NCBI RefSeq assembly: GCF_021869535.1
Contig: NW_026262723.1
Coordinates: forward strand, 85,314,324-85,378,323
Source: Mytilus californianus
Taxonomy: Eukaryota > Mollusca > Bivalvia > Mytilida > Mytilidae
Direction of reading: 5' to 3'
DNA length: 64,000 bases
Below are positions 22,991 through 33,039 of the stretch, piece after piece. The notes under the pieces were generated by a model that saw only the letters and a list, made by a program, of their open reading frames with translations, was not told where the DNA came from and made no database searches. Made by a program: the position numbers and the translations under genes. Each line of letters begins with the position of its first letter. The first letter of the stretch is position 1.

Positions 22991-23930
22991 AAAGAAAAAA
23001 CGCACAATCAAATAAATACACATCCATAAACACTTTATGGATTTTGGCGCCATTTTTATAACATCATTATTGTTCACTCAGTTTATCTAGAAAACAAACT
23101 TGAGTATAAAAATGGTTTTAGTTGGAGATAAAAGTATCTTATAGCAATATTTCTCAAGATGAAATGTCACAAGATGAAAAACATAATTTCTGAATTTTTC
23201 AAGTATTTTCTGAAATATTTTTTTATGTGTTTCAGACCATCAAAAACCTACTATCAACTGTACGCAAAACAAATAACCAACAGAAACTTTGCCTTATCAA
23301 TCTTTAACGTTTTTGTTTATAGTATGCATACAAAATGTAATTATGTCTGCTACAGACCAAACGTGCTCCTATAAAGATTGGATTACATCGGCTTAGAAAA
23401 TGTTATTACAGTATTTTACAAGGAAATAAAAATAGCTGGGAATTACTTTCAGCATTAATACATACTTTGACAAGTTATAAATCGTGTTTAAATTTTATGG
23501 GATTCATAAATTTAAAAAAAAAATGGGAAAGAGAGAAACATTGGTGACCCTTTTTTCAATGCGGCATATAATCACATATAATCAAAAGTTTGTTCTTTCA
23601 TCGTTTGTTAACACTGCAACCTTTTCAAGCCTTTCACCAAAGCAGATCTTCTGTACACAACATGTAAAGTTTATATCTTATGATTTCATATATTTTTTAT
23701 ATTTTATATTGCATTTTTTCAGTGTACATATGCAATCTACCCAATTCACAATAGACCATATCACCTTTCACAGCACTAGTGTTTAATTTTGTTCAACAAT
23801 GCCAGGTCAGCAATACAAGCTCTTTGGAGCCTTTGATTTTTATATTGGCAAGATTATCATAAAAGGGATAATAGCACAGATTTATATTTAAAAATAAGAA
23901 AATTACACGACATAGAGTTTAAGGGGCATT
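22991..23930. other. Intergenic, nothing recognised
   Basis: AT-rich. The frames at 23159-23374 and 23484-23786 are Phe/Tyr/Lys-rich and show no domain; I treat them as random. Confidence 0.45.
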
Positions 23931-25735
23931 AACTGTCAAATTGCTGTTCACCGATTTGACTCAAATTCTCATTTTTGATTTATAACTTACTAAAATGTAT
24001 ATCCAAGTTACAAAAAGTCTAAAATAAACAAGTAACAATGCATGGACTGATAATATGTATCAGCATTTCGTGTATAATATAGTCTACACGCCATCTAATT
24101 AACCATCGAGATGACCTTCAAAGACTGCCGAAGGTCATATAAACCGATATAAAAATATAAAATAGATATTGAGCACGTGCAAATGGATTCTTCTAGGGCT
24201 GTTTGATTTCATGTTTTAGAATAAACAAATATGTTTATAGTCGTTTTTACCTGTATAAGAATGTTTTTTGTGAATCAAATCAGTCATCGAAATGGTTCAC
24301 CCATGTCTCACTTTCAATGTTGACATTCTTTTCTTTTTAATAGCTGAACATGCCTAATACATGCAGGCGGAAACCCAGTTGAAATAGAACAAAAGAATCG
24401 AAGCTCTTTGTTAGAGAAGGCGATAAATGCTTACTGTAATGTTTGCTATAGTAACAAAAAATTTAAAAGTTAATAGAAACAACTAATATGACAGTTTTCG
24501 ACTAAATTACGAAGTATTTTATCATAAAACACCATTTGCAAAAGTTTTCAATTTATCTATTACATAATTAAGCAGAACAATTAGATATCAAGTCGACGAC
24601 ATGGGTGTCTATTCAGTTGGATCTAAAAAATGCATAACCTCCGATTCCTAAAAAAAAATTATCACGGACGTAGAACATATCAATCTATTTGTTCCTTAAT
24701 TTTCGTTTCTGCCCTTCCATTATGTGACTCGATAAAAAATTCCAAAAAATGGGTAACACTTGCATCGAAAAGAGAAAATCGAGTGCACCTTATAATGTTA
24801 GGGTGTGTTTGAGTTGTATATTTTGTCTTGAAAACGTATAAAGCAAGAGTATTTGATACATCATATCGCTTCAGATTCTATCATTTTTATATATCAAGGC
24901 TACAGGTTGACTTTATAACATCAAAAATTCACAGTACTAAAAAATGCAATATATGGGTCAAGCAAATACCTTTCTGATGAATCACAAAAACAGAGTAGGT
25001 GTGTTCGAATAGCAAATTTTTACTTAAAGTACTTGACGACAGACTTTTAAGTTGGATCTTAAAAATGCATATCTTCGAAAAAACTTCATTTTTTGTGTGT
25101 GATAATAAGGGTTTATAGTCTTCGATCAACCACTGAAAATTTTTAGTCTGCCCTTCCACGAAATATTTAATTACAATTTTTTTTAAATGTTTATAAATTT
25201 TCGAAAATTCCACCTGACAACCGATCAGATAATAGTTTTAAGTTGACTGCATGCAGACAAGTACATTAACTGATGCTCATTAGCTAGTGTATACATTTGT
25301 CTTTTAAAATGCAACTGGCTTATAAGGATCGTAATGGTGCTATGTGGATAAATTTATCGGTTTTCAAGAGCTAAATTGGCAGCGCGTCATCTCTACAATG
25401 GCTTCCCTTTTTACAATTATAAAAATGAACTTGCGTAATGGGGAGATAATTTTGACGAAGTAGAATCCTGACTGCATGCGTAACCCATCTCAAGCTGAAG
25501 GGGTTAAATTGAAGGTCACATGAATACGAATTCAATTGAGGTTAAATTGTTAACTTGCAAGTCAATAATACACCAGCCTTGTTTTTTTTTGTTTTTTTTT
25601 AGCTTATTTTGATCAATTTGGGCCAAACAGATTGCATATAACGGAATATTATTTCAGAATTTCGCTTTCATTATGATACTTTAAACGTAAAGAATCGTAT
25701 TCTAATTTTTGTCTAAATCGTAGCTAATGCCCCTT
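23931..25735. mobile_element. 1.8-kb element with short inverted ends
   Basis: The left end aaggggcattaac (23931) and the right end gctaatgcccctt (to 25735) are inverted repeats with one mismatch. A second paired patch follows: cgatttgactcaaatt on the left against cgatttagacaaaaatt on the minus strand at the right. There is no long ORF, so it would be non-autonomous. Inside are two diverged copies (about 24615-24720 and 25045-25160) of a block running from gttggatctaaaaaatgcat to tctgcccttcca, and a 9-bp hairpin (atgaccttc / gaaggtcat) at about 24111-24139. Confidence 0.58.
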
Positions 25736-25872
25736 TTATATCAACTTTTATTGTCAACTTTCACAAAATATCCCAAAATATGAAATAACAACGCAAATAT
25801 CAACGAGTTCTCGATTTTCATGTTGGATTATAAAAAAAAAAAGAAAGAAAAAACACGTTTTTTGTTTTTGTT

Positions 25873-25878
25873 TTTATT
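25873..25878 (-). terminator. Possible poly(A) signal for the 272-residue gene
   Basis: AATAAA on the minus strand, about 130 bp beyond the TAA stop of the 26827-26009 frame. AATAAA is frequent in AT-rich DNA, so this is supportive only by position. Confidence 0.35.
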
Positions 25879-26008
25879 TGAATCTTCGAATACTCGTATA
25901 CATTTGGTAACAAACATTTTACATTTTTTTTTCGCCAATATATTTTGTTATGTTTTGTAATATATAGATGTTCCAATAAAACAGTGCATTTATATACAAT
26001 CAAGCAAA

Positions 26009-26827
26009 TTAGATGGCAGCAACGTTCATGGCTCGACAACGTTCTTTGCCCAGCACATATAATCGAACTGGTTTGCTTTGATTGGTTGGTTTCTGTACAT
26101 CGTTGTGTTTCAATTTTATCTTCGGTAAACTAAGAATGTTATTACCTTTAATTTTCGTCTTTGGTTCAATACTAATGTTATCTCCGAATCCGTTTCCGTT
26201 AATTTCGAGATCTGCTTCAAAAACTCTTGGCATCGAACAATTATTGAAAAAAGTTTTAGCATTACCTGAAATATTTTCAAATAAACTTGTTTTTGAGAAA
26301 GAGTGCCTTAGACAACACTCACAGTTTTGGACCCTTGGATGGATAATTAATGACGAAGATCTTGGTTGTTGATATTTATCGGGAAATCCACATGCCCGAC
26401 ACATACTGTTAGAATTGTTTCGTTCATGAGTTTTATCTTTGCCTTTATGACTTGCCTTAGACCGCCGACCAAGCACATCGTCTCTTTCAGCTAACGTTAT
26501 CCTCTCTGTAAAGCATAGAAATTTATTTTCCGGTGGCTTAGCTTCCCGTTCTCCATCAGGGTCCTCTCGGGAATGATCATCATTCACATCATAGTTACCC
26601 GTTCTAAATCTCATAGAATGTCTCTGAAGCCATCGCATGGTCTCAACCTGTGTTAAATCCCTGTTTACCTGGTTCGATCTTTTCTTTTTACTATGTCGGA
26701 AAACGTTTGCATCAGATTCTGTGTTTGAATGCTCAAGAGTTACATACAACGGTGGAAACAATTTGGCTTTGCAGTATACTTTATCATTTGGTACATGACG
26801 CACAGTTTTTGTCTTTGAGTTCTTCAT
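26009..26827 (-). CDS. Unrecognised 272-residue protein, single exon
   Basis: I do not recognise this protein. It is the longest complex reading frame outside the two named genes, with a mixed, hydrophilic and basic composition and no signal peptide or membrane helix. Visible features are a Lys/Arg-rich N-terminus (HSKKKRSNQVNRD), a charged middle part (DDHSREDPDGEREAKPPENK), a CRACGF pair near residue 143 and a CECCLRHSF cluster near residue 173. The cysteines could bind a metal, but no known finger fits. An in-frame TGA lies two codons before the ATG, so the start is well placed unless cag|AAAATG is a splice acceptor. A minus-strand AATAAA lies at 25878-25873, about 130 bp past the stop. 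A TGACGTC (CRE-like) site is at about 26889-26883, 60 bp upstream. No copy of it is seen elsewhere in the window. Confidence 0.6.
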   Translation of the reverse strand: MKNSKTKTVRHVPNDKVYCKAKLFPPLYVTLEHSNTESDANVFRHSKKKRSNQVNRDLTQVETMRWLQRHSMRFRTGNYDVNDDHSREDPDGEREAKPPENKFLCFTERITLAERDDVLGRRSKASHKGKDKTHERNNSNSMCRACGFPDKYQQPRSSSLIIHPRVQNCECCLRHSFSKTSLFENISGNAKTFFNNCSMPRVFEADLEINGNGFGDNISIEPKTKIKGNNILSLPKIKLKHNDVQKPTNQSKPVRLYVLGKERCRAMNVAAI

Positions 26828-26889
26828 TTTCTGTCACGCCAACAATCTTAAAACTACACTTTGTTACTAACGTATGAAATGCCGACGTC

Positions 26890-27779
26890 ATAATAGCATC
26901 CAGCGACACATTTCTCAAGTCTGAACTTCTACGAGTACCGGTTTATGTCATTTGAGTTTTGATATATTTAAAAATTTATCCTTTACAATATGAGATAACC
27001 ATTATTCTTCCCATATCTGTAAAACATCTAACACATCATTGTCTGTCAATTACTTTAAAATTGTATAACCAACAACAAATAAAAACATTGATTTATAAAG
27101 TAACTTTTTTGAAATCGCCATCCTCGAAAAACGTTTGAATTGTATACAGCTATCTTCATGTATAATCTTGTTGACATGTCGTTAATACTTATGTATTTCG
27201 TCGATATTTAGTTTAAGCATATCCTAGTTTATTCTCTGATATGTGTTGTTACGGGTTTGTTACAAACTAATTATATTAAAGTAAAGAGGTGGCGTATGAA
27301 TGTCAATGAGTGATCTATCTAAGAACGACAAAGTGACAAAAATGAGACAATTCAGAAGAATAAACTATCGGCCTGGTTTAAGGTAGTGTCAAGTTAAGTC
27401 GAGATTGGTTTATCGTTTGACGGTCTTTTTTCGAACTGGTTTGGGCCTTGGACGGTCCAACGGCTCCGGCAATATCTAAATAAGGCCATCAAACGGCAGA
27501 GCAATATCAAATTATGTGGAGGATATAATTGAAAGATGATAGAATTTGTTCACACTTGGCCAAAATGTAGTTCATATCGTAATAATTTAATAAAATCATA
27601 GGTCACATAGCTAGTTTTTAAGCTATCGGGTGTGAAAAGTTTTTTGTAAAGAGTAAACTTAGAAAAAAGCATTATGATGTAAATAGACTTAAACTAAATG
27701 ATAGAATTTTAAATGAGATATGAGAAGATTGTTCCTATTAAAGCTACATAACAAAATAGGTTTTACTTATTTGGACATG
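26890..27779. other. Intergenic, nothing recognised
   Basis: Upstream side of the 272-residue frame. No TATA box or second exon could be assigned. A slightly GC-richer patch at 27415-27500 has no clear frame. Confidence 0.45.
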
Positions 27780-27910
27780 CCAAGGATTATACGGTATATG
27801 GGTTTTGCTTTTTGTAGTAAGTCGTAAGCTGACCTATAGTTGTTTACACCCATGTCCTTTGGTCTCTGGTGGGTAGTTGTCTCAATGGTATCGTCATACC
27901 ACTTACTGTA
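27780..27910 (+). mobile_element. Retroelement tail fragment
   Basis: The segment tgacctatagttgtttacac, then tcctttggtctctggtgg, gtagttgtctcaatggtatc and gtcataccac is a diverged copy of the tail at 9706-9804 and 11700-11800, in plus orientation. Confidence 0.68.
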
Positions 27911-28389
27911 CTTTCCTTTATAAAACAAAACTATCTGAGTTATCTCTCGTTATGGAGCATTTTTATTTTATTTTTACTAAATTTTTTTTTGCTGTATTTT
28001 GTTAACAATTTAAGCAGAAGATAAAACAGATTTCTTTATTTAAATGAAAATTCTCACAAATGCCTTTCTGTACCAAAATTTGACTTGTTCATCGACCGAT
28101 CATTTGCAATCCAAGATGGCGAAAGTCTCCGATACTACTTATAATAACATAACAAAAAACAATAACAGACGGCAACCAACAACAACCAACTGGACAAAGA
28201 AAAGAAATGGGATTGTATGAGGATATTAGTCAGCAATACAAGTTAGGAGTTTGGTTTCGCATTTTGGCCCCGGTGAATTTTTCAAATATGAAAGTTATTG
28301 TGCAATAAGATTAATTATAGATAGCTGGAGAATAATATAACCTTTACAGTCGGTTTTATATGTACATCAAGATTGTTTTTGCATGCTAT

Positions 28390-28870
28390 ATGCAGAGGCG
28401 GATTTAGGGGGGGGGGGGGACCCTGTCCCCTTTTATGGAGCTATATTTCCACTCCAAACTTTGTCTAATTATCAAAATATCCTTATCGTGATTCGTCAGA
28501 GGTCTCAAATAATTATCGATACCGTTATTTTTGGGAAAAAATTAACGTGATTCGTCAAAATCAGTCGATTTTTTTATCGTCTAAAAGAAAGTGTACATTT
28601 TATCGTCATGCACAAAAAATTACCGTTAACGTCATTTGGCAAGAATTTTTACCGGTATTCGTCATGAAAGTACCCACCCCCCTTACGACCCTTTTTTATG
28701 CTCGAACTTTTCTTTTATGGAAAAAAATGCTTTTCACTAATCTCTTGCTAGATGAGTGTCAATGGGTTCAGAAAAGTATCACTCAAATGGATTGAAATTC
28801 TACTTTGGATTAAATTTTTGGGGCATTTGTGACATCCCCCCCCTTTTTGCAATATTTTGTATCAAATAAA
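28390..28870. repeat. ggcggattt + poly-G repeat
   Basis: gcagaggcggatttagg followed by a G run and ccctgtcccctttt resembles the element start at 605-640. C-rich patches at 28672 and 28838 belong to the same low-complexity region. A frame at 28547-28795 crosses it and is not credible as a gene. Confidence 0.5.
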
Positions 28871-29150
28871 TGCAGATTGTTGCCATGGTTACACCAAAAA
28901 GATTATATTTCACCGTTAGACATCAAAAATATGTAAGTTGCTGTTTCCATGAATATGCACATACATGACACAAACAGTAAGCAAGAGAAAGAGGGTGGTT
29001 AAAAATTATAAGTGTCAATTTTAAGTTTTTTTCCTAACTGTGTATTGCTACCTTGTGTCAGAGAGATTATGAGAAAGTTTCATCAAAATCTAGAGTGCGA
29101 ATTAGGAGAAGTTGCGGATACACGATGATGGTGAACTTGATTCATGTCAG

Positions 29151-29186
29151 CACCAGCCATTAAGCACCAGCCCTTAATGGCTGGTG
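29151..29186. other. Perfect 14-bp hairpin
   Basis: caccagccattaag (29151-29164) pairs perfectly with cttaatggctggtg (29173-29186) around an 8-base loop that itself repeats caccagcc. It is not near a recognised gene end. Confidence 0.85.
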
Positions 29187-29329
29187 ATATATCATTACGA
29201 TATTACATCTACTGTACTTGCAGACTAGGTTACCGACTGGATACTTTCAGCGAGGAATGGAGGTTTTAAGTTGACTGTAAAATGGAAGCCCCGACAGTCT
29301 GAATGAGCAAATAAAAGAAAACAACTCAA

Positions 29330-31135
29330 AACTAGAGGCTCTAAAGAGCTGTGTCGCTCACCTGCATCTTCAACAGTGGTCACTTTTTAGTAAAAACAAA
29401 TCATTATTAAAGGGGAATAACTCTATTAAGAGGTTACAGACTATTTCAGTAATGTTGACATATTTTTAGATCTTATCCTGCTGTTAATGTTTCCTTCTAA
29501 AATTTCTATTTATCTATAATAGTATTCAAGGTGATAGGCAAAACATGCAAAAAAATGTAAAAAATTATGGCTTAATTTTAGATCGTGTCTTGCTGATCAT
29601 TTGTGCTATTCTATCTGTTACAGTTTTCAAGATAATAGGCAAAAAAAATAGGTGAGTGGGTGGTTACATGTGAAAAATCGTCATTATAGTCAGGGCAATA
29701 ACTTCAGTAAGACCCCGTTTACACTTGTAAAAAAGATCGATATTTTCTGAGATCGATCTTAAAGTCTAATGTAAACGGGAGAGATCGATCTTCAATCGGA
29801 CTTAAAAAGTCCACCTCCAGAGGTGGTTTTAAAAAGATCGATCTTATTTGAATCGATCTTTCTTCAAGTGTAAACGCTAAGATCGATCGCGATCGATCTT
29901 TCTTCGAGTGAATGTTATATTTAGATATGAAAATAAATCTGCACATGTTCCGACGGCAAAAACACACGTGTTTAAAAACGATGGATGGGATAAGAAAAGT
30001 AAACATAGATTCGGCCGTTTTTGGATCATTCTTCTGAATCGATAAATTCTATTTCTTTGCTGCAAATCCTAATCTTCAAACGCATTGACAGTTTGTTTTA
30101 AGTAATAGTGTTCTCACACATTTCTTTGCGGTTTAATGACTAGTGACGTGTGAACCAAAAAGATAATTGATAACTGCATACGAAATTCCAATGATCCAAC
30201 AGTATTTTCTCCATAATTTTGCAGTGCATGTGTGATAGTCCGCGCGAAATGCACACGTTATTATTCTATTCTATTTTTGCGATTATTTGTTAACGAAATG
30301 TAAAGTAATCAGGTCAGACCAGTTCTTTTTATGTTGCAGTGTAAACGCACTAGATTAAATAAGATCGATCTCGATCGATCTTGCTTGTGCAAATGTAAAT
30401 GCGAACTGGTCTTTTTAATATCGATTCAATTAAAGATCGGTTCAATTTCGTACAAGTGTAAACGGGGTCTTAGGAATTGACTAACGATTTAGGTCATGTT
30501 GACTTATTTGTAGATATTGTCTTCCTGGTCATTTTTGCATTTTAAGTTTCTATCTATCTATTATAGTTTTAAGAAAATAGGCAAAAACACAAATAATGGT
30601 AAAAATCGTCATAAATTGCAATAACTCTAATAAGGAGTCGACTAAAGATTTCTACTATGTTTTGACTTATTTGAATTATTTGTAGATCCTGCAGTGTTGA
30701 TCAGTTTTGCCTTTTTATATTATAGTTTTTAAGATAAAAGGCACTTAAGCCAAAAAAAAAAACTCCTATAAGAAGTCGTCTGACAGTTTTGACGTAAATA
30801 TAGGCCGTGGCAATATATAGAACTCAACATTCTGAACATTCACGCCTCTGTCAGATTTTCCCTTTTTATAGCGGTTTTCAAAAATAATAGGCAAGAGCTC
30901 TGAGCATAGGCAAAACTTGCATTTTACCCCTATGTTCTATTGTTAGCAATGTCGGCCATCTTGGTTGGCAGGTAGAGTCATCGGACACATTTTAAAACAA
31001 GATACCCTAATGATGATTGTGGCCAAGTTTTGTCAAATTTGTCAACGGAGACGACGCCGACGACGGACGCCAAGTGATGAGAAAAGTTCACTTGGCCTTT
31101 CGGCTATAGGTGTGCTAAAAAGGAGTTATCATAGA
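29330..31135 (+). repeat. Dispersed bivalve-type repeat, split by a transposon
   Basis: It starts aactagaggctctaaagagc, followed by gtgtcgctcacctgcatc, and ends with cggagacgacgccgacga, ggacgccaagtgatgag and cacttggcctttcggc. Internal subunits of roughly 110-150 bp repeat tttgtagat...tgctgatca..tttt...ataggcaaaa. I recall this family as abundant in bivalves. It is interrupted by the TA-flanked element at 29710-30470. Confidence 0.72.
29710..30470. mobile_element. 761-bp non-autonomous DNA transposon, 20-bp perfect TIRs, TA target
   Basis: Both ends read AGACCCCGTTTACACTTGTA (the right end on the minus strand), a perfect 20-bp inverted repeat. TA flanks both sides (29708-29709 and 30471-30472), and removing the element plus one TA restores a plausible join of the host repeat (aataacttcag TA ggaattgac). 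Inside, the palindrome agatcgatct and its relatives recur at least eight times near both ends. There is no transposase ORF. TA duplication fits Tc1/mariner-like or related families; the superfamily is not proven. Confidence 0.85.
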
Positions 31136-31246
31136 AGAGATTTGAACGGAATAACCGCAACCTAAGCTTTTCTTGCTAAAAGTTCAATAAATTCAAAAAA
31201 GAGATAGGAAATTGTCGCTCTTGAAAGTGCCGAGGATATTGCAAAC

Positions 31247-31415
31247 CTGATGAGAATGGAGACACCACCCTGTCCACGTAGGAAGAATTGGCACTGGGGT
31301 CACCGGATGTATTAGACACTGCATGGTGAAGGCGTTTATCCACTGCAGTCATAACGTCTGAATGCCCACCCTGCTCTGCAAGTTCTATGGCCGCACGAAC
31401 GGTCGGAGAAGATGA
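31247..31415 (-). other. Candidate exon, minus strand, unknown product
   Basis: It is preceded by a pyrimidine-rich acceptor (ccatctgtctgttacag). One frame is open for 56 codons to a CATCAG|GTTTGC donor, entering in phase 0 and leaving in phase 1. The peptide SSSPTVRAAIELAEQGGHSD, then VMTAVDKRLHHAVSN, looks like a helical, real protein segment, and the DNA is GC-richer than its surroundings. It joins the candidate exon 31585-31532 across a 116-bp intron without a stop. I do not recognise the family; a decayed retrogene is an alternative. Confidence 0.5.
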
Positions 31416-31531
31416 CTGTAACAGACAGATGGTGGAAATTTATAACAGCAATCACCTTAGACCTTTCACATTAAACATATCTGTTTGAAGTGAAAGAAGA
31501 AGAATGTTTTCTACTCGCCATCACAAATTAC

Positions 31532-31585
31532 CTGAAGCCATACAATCAGATGTATATGTTGACCAAGCACAAAAAGCACTGTTTG
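31532..31585 (-). other. Candidate exon, minus strand, unknown product
   Basis: A 54-nt segment with acceptor tgctctttctgtatatag and strong donor CTTCAG|GTAATT. In phase 0 it reads QTVLFVLGQHIHLIVWLQ and runs straight into the phase-0 frame of the next candidate exon at 31415. The intron between them (31531-31416) has GT and AG ends. No further upstream exon could be found. Confidence 0.42.
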
Positions 31586-31589
31586 CTAT

Positions 31590-33000
31590 ATACAGAAAGA
31601 GCATATTTAAATACCTATTGATATTCAGCTGCAACTTTTTGATGCTTTGATTGCATATGTATTCCTCCTAGTTTTTGGGGGTTCGAAAACAAACAAAATC
31701 TTGAAAACAATGCATCTGCTGTACCGAACAAATATTCTTGCGATTCTGGTTAGTAAACCAAACGTTAGGGTTTACGGGAATTTGGTCCTTTGTATTTCTC
31801 TCTAAAGCTTCGGATGGCGTCATTTAAACGAACAATTAGAGATTAGATATAACTTGATATTGACTGGTAGGAAAGTACAGAACAACTCAGTTCTATCAGC
31901 TTGGTTATCATATATATGGAAGATATATGTTTACCAGGGGTGAATGTTATGCTTTGGTCAGACCAGAGTTTTGTTTTGAACCACAATTATTTAGATAACT
32001 ACACGTGGGAAACTATTATATTTCTTATCTTCGAAGTTCAAGCTTGAAGCTACATTCTGAGACTGGTAGATGGGCAGGTAATCCACAAGAAGATAAATAA
32101 TGAATATAATAATGAGGGAATAGGTGATGAGTTTCATGTATTGTTTACTTGTAAATGCTGATATTTCTACTCTCGGGTCAAAGTTTATACCTAATCATTA
32201 TGTCATAATCCCAAATATGAATACATGTTTTTGTCTGCTTTCTTTATGTTACATTCAAATGCAAAAGAAGTTATCAATTTTCGTTAAGAAAATTATGAAA
32301 AACAAAACTAGATGTCTTTTATATCACACGATGGTTTTGTGATTTTCTGTTGTCTCGCTATGTATTGTCTATTGATTGCAATTAATAATATTGGTATCTG
32401 TCTGAGGTTATGAACAAAATTCTGAATTCAACAAGGAGTTGCATGTAAATCGTAACTTGATGGCTGCGTGGGGTTTCTTGTATTACTGTTTTATCGTTAG
32501 CACATTTATTGAGTATTTTGCAAGAAAAGGTGAAGAAAAGGCAAAAAGCTTTATTCCGCAAATCGGATTATCTTAGTCTTTTCGAAAAAAAAAAATGGCC
32601 TGTCTATCTGAATAAATGATACATACTTTATAAAAAAAATGTGAATCAAATTTTTAAAAAATTCAACCGAGAGTTTCACCAGTAAAATTTGATAGTTAAC
32701 GAATAAAATCTGCGATCAGGAATTGAAGAATTCGTCATAAAAAATGTAGACTTTGTGAAAACGAAATTCCCAAATTCGCTATTATAAATATTACATAATT
32801 ACTATCTGATATTACGAATTAAAAAAAAAACCAAAAAAAAAACCATTATAACGTATTTATTCAGTAATAAATTAGAGAATGAAAATAAAAATGAGGATTG
32901 TAATCCGTTACTGCAAATTATATACTTTATTTGAAACACTCAGGCACATATATAATATAGATAATTCGTATTAATATTTATTATGTGTTTCTGTCATAAC
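31590..33000. other. Intergenic, nothing recognised
   Basis: AT-rich sequence without a supported gene or repeat. Confidence 0.45.
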
Positions 33001-33037
33001 TGAGACTACTATAACACATATAGTAGTCTCATGTTAT
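32996..33037. other. Hairpin tgagactactat / atagtagtctca
   Basis: Perfect 12-bp arms (33001-33012 and 33020-33031) around a 7-base loop. They extend by a further ataac/gttat pairing if one unpaired T is allowed. The function is unknown. Confidence 0.85.
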
Positions 33038-33039
33038 AA

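Noticed and set aside
31613-31680. Further upstream exon before 31585 on the minus strand
   Set aside because: The intron to the next candidate exon would be only about 27 nt, too short to splice.
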